Source: Dictyophora rubrovolvata
Lineage: Eukaryota > Basidiomycota > Agaricomycetes > Phallales > Phallaceae
Length of the DNA stretch: 64,000 nucleotides
Direction: 5' to 3'
Assembly (NCBI GenBank): GCA_029959195.1
Contig: CP114117.1
Span: forward strand, 1,116,001-1,180,000
Positions 36,852 to 49,488 of this stretch are shown here, piece after piece. A program made the translations under genes and the position numbers. Within the stretch, counting starts at the first letter, position 1. Each line of letters starts with the position of its first letter. The notes under the pieces were generated by a model. It had not been told where the DNA came from. It searched no databases and worked only from the letters and a program-made list of their open reading frames with translations.

Positions 36852-39317
36852 ATGTACCTTTGCCCTCCTCAGCTCGCTGGTCCTTCTCAGCCATCATATG
36901 CTCAAGCCTACAATGACATTATTACGGCATATCGACGCTCTCCATCTACCTCAGTGTCATCAATCATCATCCTAGTTGCTCCAGATGTTGATGCTTTATG
37001 CGCCGCGCGTATGCTTGCAGAGCTTTTCAAACAGGACGACGTTCTACATCGTATTATTCCTGTTTCTGGCATGGCAGCACTGGAAGCGCAAAGGGACGAA
37101 CTTGTGAACATTCCGGAGGTCAGAGGTCGTATTTTTATTTCGAATGCACGGGCCTGACTCAATTACTTCCTTCCTGTAGTTACACACACTCATTTTGTTG
37201 AATATGGGCTCCATTCTCGAGTTGCCATCCCAGGAATGGTTTGGCGATTTTAGTGAAAATTTGGAGATTCATGTCATCGATTCAACAAGGCCTCAAAATT
37301 TGTCTAGTTTGTTTGGAGGAGATTATGGGGCCGATCGTGTTCTGGTCTGGGATGACGGTGGTGGGAATGACTTAACCGAGGTGAAAGAAGCTTGGATGGC
37401 TCTAATGGTGCGACGTTTCTTATGGTGCATCGGTAATAGCGTGCATTTAATGAGCCGCAATTATAGTATGAACCCGAGCCCGATTCCGACGAAGAAAACA
37501 CGGACAGCGATTTTGTTTCGGATGATGAAGACCAGCGCGATGAAAGTGGTGGGGAAAGGGAGATTGATGACCCTGAAAGTTCTGGTGGAAAGAGAAAGCG
37601 TGCACAGGTCAGTTCCTTCCTAAACCCATCTGGTGCAGCAATAACTATCCTACAGACTTCAAATCTGGAGGATAGGAAGCGACGGCGAACTGAGCATACG
37701 GATGTGAGTCTACTCTTAGGAGATCCTGAGTTTAATTTGACTCTGTTCTAGCGGCCAAAGCGGATGAGCCGTCAAACGCGGGAAGTTTATACAACTCGGA
37801 TAGAAAAGCACTACAACGCCGGTACGTGGCACGGTCAAAGCGCGTCGGGAACTGTCTACATCTTGGCGACCGTGTTGGAACGAGAAGATAATGACTTGCT
37901 GTGGTGTGTATATGCTGCATTACAGAGATATAATCGTTGACACTGTTGTTTGTAAAGGTTTGCAATATTGGGTTTAACATTTGATTATATTAACTCCAGG
38001 ATTTCAAGAGAGAAATATGACCACTATTATCGAGCCTTTCATGACGAAGTAGCAAGATTGAACTTAGCTTTAGACGAAAGTAAGACCGGCACCGTTCTGC
38101 CCAGTAATCCGGATGATTTGACGATCCGCGTAACTGAGGAACTTCGGTTCACGTTGTTTCGCCATTGGACCCTGTATGACGCTATGTATCATTCCAGTTA
38201 TGTCGCCAATAAGATGGGTATTTGGAGAGAACGGGGGCGAAGGAAACTAAGCGGACTGTTGGCAAAAATAGGGTAATCGCTTTGGTTTTCCCAGGTTATA
38301 TTTCAACTGACGACTTGTAGTTTTTCTTTACCACAGACACAGCAGCCCTACTCTCATATGGATATGGACCTGAAACGACAACTTCGGGATAAATTAGATG
38401 CCATTGCGCCAGAATATGATATGGTAGAGCTATCATATCCTTCATTTGCTCGATCTTATGGCTTTCATACGGCTCCAATGAGCGCTGCTGATATGGTTGA
38501 AGCGTTAGCTGCACTTCTTGAAGTAGGAAGTGGAGATAGAATGGAGATAGAAATCGACGGTGCAAGAAATGGTGGAGAATGGTTTGGAGGCTTGAAAGTT
38601 TGGGAGAGTCATAAGGACACTACAGATAAGTCGACAGCGACGGGCATGGATGAAAATAACAAACCTATCGACTGGTGGATTCGAAACTTCTGGATGGCAT
38701 ACGACGCCTTAGACGAGTATGGAATGTCTTCATTCTGGTAACCATATTTATAGCTAAGCTTCTCCGTAGCATCCAACTCGTCAACAAAGCAGTCGGTCTG
38801 GCGAAATCTGTATATAGGGCTATAATTCGCGAGGGTTCATCCATTATCGACAAGCAAGCCATTAAGACCATGAACCGGTTCAGAGTGGCCGTGATTACAC
38901 AAGGTCCTGATCTACGCCTCTTTTCTCACCCAGGAATATTATCACGACTAGCCCTATGGCTCGTCGAGGCTCTTCGAGATAAGGGTGGAGTAACTACAAT
39001 GGGTCGAAGCAAGAAGAAATGTCTACCCTTTATAGTGGCCTCTTTAGACGAACAAACGGGGACATATAATGTTGTTGGCGTCACCGGAGCTCTGGAGTTT
39101 GGAGATGTTCGAAAGAAGTGAGCGTTTTTATGGATACATGATTTTGCTGTTTTACTTAGGGAACCTTCAAAGTCAATTTGGCTTGGCATTCTTAGACGCC
39201 AAGACCCGCTGCAATGCCCGCACCAGGCACGGATCTTTCGATACCAGTGTGCTTGAAATCAATCAAACCGATCTTTCCGTATTTTTGGAGACATTGTGTC
39301 ACGAGTCATTAGGGTGA
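36852..39317 (+). CDS. CDC45: CDC45 replication initiation factor
   Basis: Cdc45 is the CMG helicase component that joins Mcm2-7 and GINS at origins and forks. The N-terminal RecJ-like (DHH-family) domain starts 'MYLCPPQLAGPSQPSYAQAY' and contains 'ILVAPDVDALCAARMLAELF', then 'LILLNMGSILELPSQEWF' and 'LEIHVIDSTRPQNL'. A long acidic insert (EPEPDSDEEN...) is followed by 'RKRRRTEHTD', as in other Cdc45 proteins. The middle reads 'LLWFAILGLTFDYINSRISR' and 'LRFTLFRHWTLYDAMYHSSYV'. The C-terminus includes 'YDMVELSYPSFARSYGF', 'LPFIVASLDEQTGTYNVVGV' and ends LETLCHESLG. At least seven introns. Catalytic DHH residues are not expected in Cdc45. The ALKBH gene converges, about 40 bases away. Confidence 0.94.
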
Positions 39318-39355
39318 ACATTCTCGGGGCTTGAAATTGTTGTATAATTATTGCA

Positions 39356-41086
39356 CTACTCACTACTGGTATCTGTAATAATATAAGCTTCCCTTTGCTG
39401 ATTCCCTATAAAGGGACCTCTTCCTTCTGCTGTATAATCCATGACTTTGACAAATGAGCAACCTTTTCCGTTTGTCTGTAAACCAGCATAGCACATCCAA
39501 AAATAGCGCTGTTCTTGTCCCTCCACTCGGCCTTTAAGATCAGCTCTAAGAATGCATGGTATATTGCACTTGCACATTGGCGTAGTCTCGGGTCTAAAGT
39601 CCGGCTGAAACGATTCGGTACAAACTCCATCAACAATTCTTGCACTATGCTTACTCTGTAAAATCGAAACGTAATATTGATTCTGGATCTCTCTGCATCA
39701 CTGGTATCCATCTCTATGTGCGGTGGGAATAGTGGGTGGAATATATCTATAGCCTTCTGTGTTGGGATAGTATGCTTAAATCGTTCTTGAGTAGATGCAT
39801 GCATTATGACTAACTGAATAAATTAGGGTTTGTACCAGAGCAACACCAAACAGAAAAGATACCGAATTGTGGACAACGGGTATATTGAACGTCTGGGCTT
39901 TCCGATCTCCTGATTCATTTCGAGGAATAACTTCACGCAATCTGAATATTCTGGATGTTCCTATTCTCACTTGAAAAAGAGTTTCTATTTCAGTGGATAG
40001 ACTTCTGACCTAGACTGAGTGACGCAATAGTGGGCATAGGACCAAGATATGTTAATTGGTCAGAATGAAACCCAACGCTTGCTTTACTTCCTAGAAAGAA
40101 AATCAACCAGAGAACAAAGGGTATACATAAAACATACCAATATAGCAATTACTGACAGCCACATTCGCTTTCCACGAATGACCATCGAAGGCCGCACCTC
40201 CCCATTCCAGCGGATGACGTTGACGTTTTTTTAATTCTGTATTTACAATATCTTCAACAATCTTACACGCTTCTTCCATTTCTGAAGGAAATAGGGGAGG
40301 AGGTTTCGCCATCTGACCATTGTACCTTTAAGAAACACAGTCAATTGGCCGAACCATTTCAAAAAAAATAAGCCTTACCAATATTGGGAAAGATTCTGCC
40401 ATTCAGTGTTATCGTCGATTCCATTGCTAGCTCTGGCGTAAAAACAAGCTTTGTGGGGACTTTCGACGACACGGTCAGCTATAAGCCATTTACTGGAATA
40501 CCAACCTAACTCTCAAAAACATGTAAATAAATTGAATTTTCGGATACTTCTAACCTTTTGATGCCTCGACCATAGTGTAAAACAGTCGGCAAGCTAGGTC
40601 AGGTGGGAGAACGCGCAAATGCATTGTACATGGCGTATGCTTCTTCACCAAGTCCGGATTCGACAGAGTCAGCGGAGGTAGGCGAGGAAGCGTTGGAATT
40701 GGGTCAGACAGTGAGGTATCGTGTGGTGCAATGAATGATTTGGTAGCAGGAGAACAATTTGATTCAGCTTCCCTGGCGTCAGTATTGCCACTAGCTTTGC
40801 TCGCAGGCTCATCGCTGGAAGTATTATCAGATTTCCTTTTCTTACGAGTTCCGAGATCATATGACGAGCCGCTCAGCCACCCATCCAAGCGTCCTTGAGC
40901 AGGTCTTTTTCCGATATTGTTGAGAGCAGGAGCAGGCGGTGAGTCTAAGCTTTTCGCAGCAGCTTCAACATCGCCGCCGCAATTTACCAGCGCATTCATA
41001 AGAGCCGTTTGGCTCGGAAGAGGCGGCTCTAGTAAACTGGAAAGAAGAGCGAGCATTATTTCTGTGTCTTGCTCGGGTTCTGACAT
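39356..41086 (-). CDS. AlkB-type 2OG-Fe(II) dioxygenase with CUE-like and GRF zinc-finger domains
   Basis: A likely alkylated-DNA (ALKBH2/3-like) demethylase using Fe(II) and 2-oxoglutarate. Residues about 1-50 form a CUE/UBA-like helical segment ('LPSQTALMNALVNCGGDVEA', AAKSLD). A Ser/Lys-rich linker carries basic RKKRKS. The catalytic core has the HxD iron motif (GFHSDQLTYLGP), 'IASLSLGVTREFRLRE', the distal His (RFKHTIPTQ) and the 2OG-binding Arg strand 'RINITFRFYRPDFRP'. The C-terminus is a GRF-type finger: 'CKCNIPCILRADLKGRVEGQ', FWMCYAG and GKGCSFVKV. GRF fingers bind DNA. It diverges from SOG2 with start codons 108 bases apart. Confidence 0.87.
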
Positions 41087-41194
41087 GCCAGACGAGCTGA
41101 AGAGCGGGTGATTACGTTAGCGAGCTTCTGGCACCGACTCCTCCATGGTTAACGTTCACGGTATAATCATAGTGATTACTTTGTCAACATAGAA

Positions 41195-44100
41195 ATGTCT
41201 GGCGAAGAAAAGAAAAATCCGAGACCTCTTTCGCTTCATCCTTCATATGCTGGTCTTGCCAGTGACAGGCATTTCACCAGCGCGACTCCGGGGACTTCCT
41301 TAACCCACGCGGACATTTCAAAGGCTCTGTTGGACTCTACTGACGATGGGAAAACGCTAGATTTTAGCCACAAGAATTTGTCAGATGTCGGGGAGTCTGG
41401 CGCGGAGGAACTTGCAGCCATTGGTGTTGACGGACTTAATGGCGAATGCATCGTCTCGCGGTACGTGCAGACCTTCTCAAATTAAGAAAGTCTCACCAAG
41501 AATCCTGTAGAGTCGCATTGGGTTATAACCGTTTAGCTACACTTCCCATGGCATTTGCTCTTCTAACACACCTACGGTATTTAAACTTGCGAGCTAACTC
41601 CTTTACGGTGTTTCCAGATGTGGTGCGTTTGCTTTTGAATAGACTTGAGCGCGTCCATTGATAGAAAGGTAGCTTACTGTTATGCCTTATTTGGAAGTTC
41701 TGGATATGAGCAGAAATAAATTGAAACGACTACCTTCTCAACCGGGGGCCCTTTTGGGCTTACGGGTTTGTCGATGAAAATTTAAGTCCCCACTGTGATC
41801 TTACCTCGCTTTCTAGGTTCTGTCTCTGTCAAAAAACCGTCTGACACGTTTACCAACGTATATATCTAAAGCTTCGAAGTTGACCCTCCTCCAGCTGGAT
41901 CACAATCCTTTGGAATGGCCCCCCAGGTTAATATGGGAGCCATTACAACGTACGGATGATCCCGAAAATATGGCATCACAGATAGATACCATTAGAAAAT
42001 GGATTTCAGACCATTCGAACCCACCAGCCATCACGGGAGATCAGAGCGTAACGGATTTGAACGAAGGAGTGCGTAATGCTCAATCTGCTGAAATGGATCC
42101 CAGGTAAGTATCACTATATATATTGAAACAATTGCTGATTAGTTTAGCGAGGATATCAATGCTGATGTCAAAGTTTCTGGTAACGGGACTTCGCAACTAA
42201 GACATTCTCGATCCTTCTCAGCCGAATCAGATATTTCCCAATATTCAACCACTTCTCATGAGTCAAATACATCGGACATGTCATTTTATGCCACTTCAGA
42301 TAACGAGATGCCCCTAATGGACATGGTTTCTCCCGTCATTGCTTCACCGCACAACACGAACGGATTACTGTCTAGGGACATTGATGAGGAAATTACCACG
42401 GAATCATCCGAATATTCACAGCAACTATCGAAGGGCTCAAGCTGTCCTTCTAAAGGAAAGAAAAGCTTCTCAGACTATGCCAGTAAGTTCAGTTTACCTT
42501 CCCTCCCACGTGAACGACATGGCATACTTCGATCTCGGGCGTATACATCAGATGGCTCTATGCAAAGTTCCGAAAGCGAAATTCCGAGCTCGCCGTTAAA
42601 AAAGGACACCAATAATGGGCATAAAGCATTTTTCCAGGACAGCGAAGATTTCTCCAGTTATCAAGGAAATCATTCGCGTACAAATTCTTCGGTTCCCAAT
42701 GCCCCTTCATCACATGCAATGGCCCCTCCGATGGACGTGGAAAGAAACTCTTACTTTCGTAGGATTTCGACACTGCCACCATTGTCTGTACAGATAACAC
42801 TACCTGAGCCTTTGTCGGTCATGGTAGACTCCGCCCGTGGAATATTGTTCGCTGTTTCACAAATTTATCAATCCCTTCGGCATTATATTGTCTTTGCTAT
42901 CGATGACCGCTTGTCCGGATTACTCGGCAAAGTCCTTGAACCAGCTAGCAAATACATGTCGCATCTGATAAATGCATTAGACCGGTTTGATTCGATTTCT
43001 AGACGGTCGGTTCCCCTGCCTCATGTTTGTCGAAGCGTTGTTGAAAGCTGCAAGGATAATGTAGCGGTATTCGGGAAAGTGATAGGAGTCTTGCATATTC
43101 AATTGACGGTCTTAGCCGGTGTTGATGATGCCCGATATTTTCGAAGTTTATTGTCCATGTTGTATGGTTCTATGGTCGAAATTTCTCATTCCTGGAAAAC
43201 AATGGTCCCGTATTTTGATTCACTTGTGCCACACCTAAAAGACACTCGCACACCCCCTCCAGTATCTAAAGGCAGCACCCAAGCCACTCCTCAAACACCG
43301 CTCACCGGCAATGGGATGCCCTCTCGATCTACACCCTCTCCCACACCGAGAACACCAGGCAGCGCCGGTAGCCTTTCCAATGGTCGCGTGCGTTTGAACA
43401 GGAGACATGCTGGTTCATTCAGTTTCAAAGATGTGGAAATGGGAAGGACAATGCTTTCAGAGACTGCAGCTGATGGGCCTCTTTCTGTTACTGCACCTCT
43501 ACGCATTGCTTCTAAAAAACCTTCGTCGCCACAGAACTCTCAGAGTACTCTAGTAGGTTCGCCCTCGGATACGCCACACCAGCATGGCGCGACGCTCTCC
43601 TCAGCTGTAGTCAACATTCATACCACCTCATCATCCCACATGCCTCATTCTCCCAACCGTCAGGGTTCATCTGGCAATAAAATTGCAAGCTCCTTAGACC
43701 CACCCACAGAATCTTTTAGGATCGTGGACGAAAACCTCTTGGACACGGTAGAGGCTGCAACCGAAACTGCATCTTCCGTATGGAAAATGTTAGATGATGT
43801 ACTCCGCTTCGATGACGATTCGAACTCGGAATTGTCGGGTGCTCTCCAGACAGCGCAAGTCATCACTGGAAAACTGTCAGAAAATGTTCGAAAGTTCCGC
43901 GGTAAATCTCTAGATAGCAACAGAAAGACCTTTTGGGAGGATGCGCATGCATTTGTCAAGGTAAACATATGCAATTTATCCGTACACGAATGATCAGTTC
44001 TCAATCCATTCGTAGATTGTCGTGAATGTTCTAACTCTTATAAAATCACGCTCAAATCATCACCCTTTCTCTTTAAATCTGCGCAACAACATTGCAAAAC

Positions 44101-44339
44101 TAACACAATCAACGCAAGACTTTGCCATACTACTTCAAGTTTCTTCCTTTTCACCCGCACCGACTCCTAACTTGTATTCACCTGCTCAGACTCCGGTTAC
44201 GCCTGTGAAGCCTGCGGCTTCAACCATTGGTCGCAGCCGGAGTGCCCAAGCCAGTTTTCGACAGCCTGCTAAATTGAATGAAAGAGAACCCTGGTCTGCA
44301 TTACCACATCATTCGTTCAAACTTCCTACAGATTCTTGA
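41195..44339 (+). CDS. SOG2: SOG2, LRR protein of the RAM signalling network
   Basis: Sog2 is a scaffold for the Cbk1 NDR kinase (RAM pathway) controlling polarity and cell separation. The N-terminal part carries leucine-rich repeats: 'LGYNRLATLPMAFALLTHLR', 'VMPYLEVLDMSRNKLKRLP', and 'LRVLSLSKNRLTRLPTYI', then a terminal 'LLQLDHNPLEWPPRLIWEP' cap with a short helix. A long Ser-rich disordered region follows. The conserved RAM/Sog2 helical domain begins at 'LPEPLSVMVDSARGILFAVS' and continues through 'LPHVCRSVVESCKDNVAVFG', then Pro/Thr-rich linker, and 'LDTVEAATETASSVWKMLDD'. The protein ends FKLPTDS. Splicing joins exons at 41462, 41623, 41767, 42103 and 43961. LRR followed by the Sog2 domain is diagnostic. 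Confidence 0.92.
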
Positions 44340-44599
44340 TCATCGTTCATAGACGAAGAATATTTGATTTGCTTCCTCTATTTTTTTCCTTATCTAAGTT
44401 GACTTATTGGGTGTATAGTACTGCTCTCCGGACGTCACATGTCTTAATTATTACATTTTATGATTTGTAAACTCATGTCTAACATTTCCAGTTACAAATA
44501 ATATGATCATTAAATCGAAGCTGCCACCAAATATGCAGGGCATTATGCCTGAGAAGCGCGACTCGCATTATGTCGCATACAATGGTCCATGATGCATGA

Positions 44600-44606
44600 T
44601 GAGTCA
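44600..44606. promoter_or_regulatory. Gcn4/CPC1-type site upstream of HIS3
   Basis: A perfect TGAGTCA lies 23 bases before the HIS3 start codon. Gcn4-type bZIP factors bind TGA(C/G)TCA in amino-acid biosynthesis promoters. Its closeness to the ATG is unusual, and such a 7-mer occurs several times by chance in 64 kb, so this is suggestive only. Confidence 0.4.
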
Positions 44607-44629
44607 GCTTCGCGTTCTTCCCGTCGATT

Positions 44630-45453
44630 ATGACTGCCCGTCAAGCCAAGATTTCTCGCAAGACAAATGAGACGGAAACTGAGGTTTTCCTCGATTTGGA
44701 TAGTGTTGGTAGCAATGTTCAAACGATAGAAATATCCACTGGAATTGGGTTTTTAGACCATGTACTTGAACTGATCTCTTGGTCGTCAGTGGGCACGTTT
44801 TACTGAGTCACTTCTGTTGTCAGATGTATCATGCTTTAGCAAAACATGGGGGTCTATCGCTCAAGATGAAATGCAAAGGCGACTTATGGATTGATGATCA
44901 CCACACTGCAGATGAGTGTTTATTATCTGCCGAGCTAATAGTTCAATGTATCGATGTCGCTACGATTTTTTACAAGACAGTGCGCTGGCTCTCGGTTCAG
45001 CTTTTAAAGCAGCTTTAGGGGAAATCAGAGGAATACGCCGGTACGGAACAGGGTTTGCACCATTGGATGAGGTATGGTCTGTTATTACTTCCCTTTTTGA
45101 AACCATATCTTTTTAGGCATTGGCCCGGACCGTCATCGATATTTCATCTCGACCATATTGCGTAACAAATTTGCAACTTCAAAGAGAGAAGATTGGTGAA
45201 TTATCAACCGAAATGGTGCCTCATATTTTCCGCTCCTTCGCTATGTCCGCGGGAGTAACACTTCATGTTGACGTCTTGCGAGGTGAAAATGATCATCATC
45301 GGTCCGTTTATTCTTTTTGACCATAATATATCTGTGCTTAATTTTTTTGCTACCAGTGTGGAAGCAGCTTTCAAGTCACTGGCACTGGCACTTCGACAGG
45401 CTATAGAGCGAACGGGTGGAAACGATATACCCAGTACCAAAGGTGTATTATGA
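44630..45453 (+). CDS. HIS3: imidazoleglycerol-phosphate dehydratase
   Basis: This enzyme makes imidazole acetol phosphate, the sixth step of histidine synthesis; it is a Mn-dependent enzyme. Start [20 protein letters not shown] is typical. '[20 protein letters not shown]' and '[13 protein letters not shown]' supply His ligands, '[20 protein letters not shown]' and '[19 protein letters not shown]' are family blocks, and '[20 protein letters not shown]' carries the second ligand cluster. The protein ends STKGVL. Four introns. The stop lies 18 bases from the stop of the convergent M13 peptidase gene, so the two 3' UTRs must overlap. Confidence 0.95.
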
Positions 45454-45471
45454 CAGTGATGTGTTGTAACC

Positions 45472-48400
45472 CTACCAAAACTTACAGCGGTCTTTCGCTG
45501 GAGGATTATACTATATACGTATACGTTGACTCAGTCTCCGTTTTCTGACTCACTTTATATTTATACTCTCACCTTAGAGTTAACAGGACACTGAAAAGCC
45601 TCGGCGAATTCAGGCATATTCACCAATGTCCCAAGAGTTCGATATCGGCCCAACGAATGAGGATTCGTCAAAATGTTCTTTGTTGCCGCCTCCGTCGTTA
45701 GATTTTCAGCCCAGAGTCTGGCGAAAGCAATAAAGAATAACTGTTCCCTGTTAAAAGCCGATTAGACAAAGGTTCGAATGTAAGCTGTGAGCCTACTGTG
45801 TGAAATTGTCCAGGCCTGGAAGACTATATTCGTGACCATTCTTGTATGAATCCGCATATTGCCTTTTCCATGCACGATAGGCTTGAATAAAAGCTGAATC
45901 ACTAATGTCTTCCCCACTCGTTCTGAAGTGCAAGTTCGAATAATTTCCATAATAGACGCTAGTTCAACTCACAAGTTACCCTGTAGTTAGTTCAGTACTG
46001 GTGTAGAACTACATCAACTTTATGAACTCACATTGAGATGTACTATATTTCCGTTGCTGTCGACGACCGTGTAACTGGAGTATTGTTGGGAAAGACATGC
46101 CCTCCGTTCCTCAAAAGCTTCGCTTGTTGCATTCGACCACCAGTCATGTAATTTTGCCTCGAGAATAAAGTCGGCACAGATTGTTTAATTCATGATTGAA
46201 ACTCACATTTTGGTCGTAAAATCGACCAGCCGAATCAAATGCATGCTTTTTTTTGGTTAATACAAGAAAAGACTGTTAAAATGGGTTTTATCGACGAACC
46301 GTTAGTTCATGGCTCGCTACCGCACCGAATGCACCGTATTTCATATATCCTGGCCTAGACCAAGCAAGTTAAATGATGCGACGAGGGTAATATGACAGTA
46401 ATACGACAGACCAGTCCAATTGATAAAACGGAGGTTGCAAAATTCCGGCAGGGATGACTATCTGAACAACTCAACTATATAATTATGTGTAGAAGATACA
46501 AGGTAAAAACAAAATACCATGTTTGCTAAAGGATCATAATAAGCATTTACAGTACTGGGAGATATAACCTGTAAAAATGAATGAATAGACACATTTAAAG
46601 GAGTGAGAAATTTGACATTCCTGGAATCGACCGTAGTCCCTTTGTTTGCCCAGGAGTTGCCAGTTTTGAGTAGTAGAAAATGTCCTTTAGTGTAGAGTTA
46701 GTGATATAAAACAAAATTTAGCAGAGATGGAGCACTGACCAAGAATTCAGGATATTCCCAAAGAAACTCGACTCGTCAATTGACAATTTGGAAAAGTACT
46801 TTGCAATTGATTTTGCATCCTCAGTGTTAGGTGTAGAGGGATAACCGACATTCACATGTATATTAGAAGCCTAACGAAAGCATGAATATTATGTTTCAGT
46901 AAGTTTAAGTTTAATAACCTTCTCGGCAGCAGCTTCTGCTGAGGTTCTGTCCATCCAATCTACGTTCAGAATCGACTGCCTGAAACTTTGAATAATATCT
47001 AAACGGGTTATCAAGCGTATGATACAAACCCAAATAACACGGAGCTACGTACTGGTCATTATTGCTCGAGCGTCTGCTTGGGCATCTTGGCTGAAAGCTT
47101 CTAAGACAAAGAAACTTCCGGACAGCGTCAATGAAGCGCGACAATAGACTTAACAGAAACAATAGATCACATACCGACCAGACGCTAGACCCAGGGTATT
47201 GATATCAGTCATTTGGGAAATACAATATTCTTCCCGCCGTTGTATTGAACCAGTGTTTATGCCGGTCATAGCCTCGATCAGAGAGCGATGTGCTTTCCAA
47301 ATTTCAGTTTGGGGTCCGAGATATTCTGCCAACTGTAATGAAGCACGGGCAATTAAGTACGCCTCAACGACATCAGAGCTGGTGTTAGACAATAAGTTGG
47401 AGAGGGACGCCAGGTATGGCTTGTAAGTAACAATGACCTTAGATGGATACGACCGGGGAGCAAAAGACGACCTGATATATTCTTAATGCATGAAATTTTC
47501 TTACAAGCCAACTACCCACCAATATGCAGCAAAATCGACTTGAGGAAGCATCTCAGTGAATTCCTCGTGACTAATAGGATTATATGTCCCGACAGGATCT
47601 AACTGCAGGGAAACCCTATTGGACATGAAGTAAAACTTTTTTATAAATTCAGGAAAAGAAGTCTCACAGGGCTAAACTAGCTTCGGCAATATCGGTCTCA
47701 AAGTCGACTACGGCTTCGGCGAGTTCTTGAGGAGTCTTATTTGGCTCGGTGTCTTCATCACCACCACCCCAAGCTGTACGAAAATTAGAATAGTGGTTAA
47801 TAATATGAGAAAAACAGCCTACGTGGCCAGGGAAAGGGGGGCCAAAGGTTTCTTTGACTTTCGTCAGATTCCTGCTGCGTCTCTTCCTTCTCTAAAGCCT
47901 CGAAAACACGAGTCAATGTCGAGACATAAATGTCTCGTAGGTTCGCATTTTGATAGTATTCCTTTGTTCCTCGGATCGGTAAGGACAATATAAAGACAAA
48001 ATCACAAAACTACCTTGGCCTCCAGTCCCAATATAGTTTGCGAGAACCAAAGGACCATGATATTGGGATCGACGGCAGCATCTCCATCAAAGCTAAACCC
48101 AAATAGGGCCTGAATGCCTAAAAACATTGGTAAGCGTACAGAGCTCTTAAGGTCTAATAAACTAGCCTCTTGAGTGAAGATAAGCCAACGCGGCAGTGAG
48201 TCCTTGTTGAGAACCGGCTTCAAAAATTCGCTGTCTTGACGAGAACGTGGTAGTCGATCCATTAAATAATTTTTTAATGGTTGTCGCGACATCCAGGAGG
48301 GGTCGATTCCCCAAAGTATTCAAATAAGATTCATCCAAGCAAGATCGATAAAATTTCCTCAGTTTGCTTAAAGTTTCGGAATCCGGAGAAGGCACTTCTC

Positions 48401-49065
48401 TACTCTCTGTCAAAACATGCTCTAAGAGCAGCTGGAGTATTTAAGTAGAAATTAACTCGTTCATTTTGAAACAAATACGTATCTCACATCATTATTGTCC
48501 TGAAGTTGTCCAAAAGAACCGAAACGTTCCTTTCCAGGCGGAAGAGGATTATTTTGAAGCCATTTCCCATCTAGATCAACAAATTAATACATTAATCAAT
48601 AACGATATTACCATAAATCACTAGAATATTCATAGAAATCATGGCAAGGATCTTTGCTCGTGTCCAGTCCTTCAATGACAGAAGCAGCCAAGAGAACGCA
48701 TTCAGGGCGCAGACACACTGAGTCCTATAAAAATTTGTTTGGAAAACGAGTGCACTATATAAGATTTGACTAACATTATCATCCGGTAGGTTTGTGGGTG
48801 TAGGGGGAGGTATTGAAGACGTTGATGGAACGACCGTGAACGTGGTCGTGCGGGTTGTTGTTACCGGATATTCTCCTGATCCTGTGGCTAGTTTCTGCTC
48901 CAATCCGATTGAAATACCAAGTAATATGCTCGTCAACAACAACAAGATAAGGACAAGAACAAATAAGACGCGTGTCAGAGGTGTCAATGGTTCTGTAGTA
49001 ACATCATCGCGCCGACCTCAGAGCATTACCGAAGATGAAATGACGTGCATATTACCTTTGGCCAT
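45472..49065 (-). CDS. M13 (neprilysin-like) metallopeptidase, type II membrane protein
   Basis: A zinc endopeptidase of the neprilysin/ECE family. A cytosolic segment precedes one TM helix (LTRVLFVLVLILLLLTSILL), then a Thr/Ser/Pro-rich stalk. The ectodomain begins 'CVLLAASVIEGLDTSKDPCH', then 'FYEYS' and 'WLQNNPLPPGKERFGSFGQL'. The metal site is ASHELTHAFDSAGRFYD (HExxH), split by an intron within HELT|H, and the third ligand lies in 'SGEDISDSAFIQAYRAWKRQ' (ExxxD). The C-terminal exon at about 45472-45510 gives 'PPAKDRCKFW', the family's Cys-x-x-Trp end. More than fifteen short introns. The ATG at 49065 is the first in frame, but the upstream frame stays open to about 49322 and looks coding (SASDTPLLENNENRGQ), so the real start is probably further 5' in an unresolved exon. 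Confidence 0.85.
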
Positions 49066-49488
49066 CTGGTTTAAACGAGAATCAGCTTGTCCTCTATTCT
49101 CATTATTCTCCAACAAGGGTGTGTCTGAAGCAGAGGAATGATGTAAACCAGAAATTCTGAGTCGATCATTGCTACACACCTTCAAGTTCGTCCATGCGTG
49201 ATAATGTTCGGTGTCACGGTCGTAAATTGACCGGCGTGACGTGGCCTGTTTCCCATCGACATCGACATATGTGCAAATTAATGTTGAATTAATGGACCGC
49301 AGAAGCTTCCTCAGGTGTCATATAAAAGGGTAGTTTCCCGCAATTGGCATGATTAATATACAGTCTATTATTATGTAATTTATAAAGAAACTGAAGTTCC
49401 ATAACTCAAAACAATAATATAAAGATACACCAATCATACAGAACGCGGCAGTAAAAGAATCGTGAAGCGGTCGAGCACAATGTCATTA
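49066..49488. other. 5' region of the M13 peptidase gene
   Basis: The first part (49066-49140) probably belongs to the peptidase's first coding exon on the minus strand. The remainder is presumed promoter and the 3' UTR of NC2-beta. An ATG at 49195 would need a 23-base intron and does not fit. Confidence 0.45.

Noticed and set aside
49172-49195. ATG at 49195 (MDELEG) as start of the M13 peptidase
   Set aside because: It would need a 23-base intron and gives the wrong phase for the next exon.
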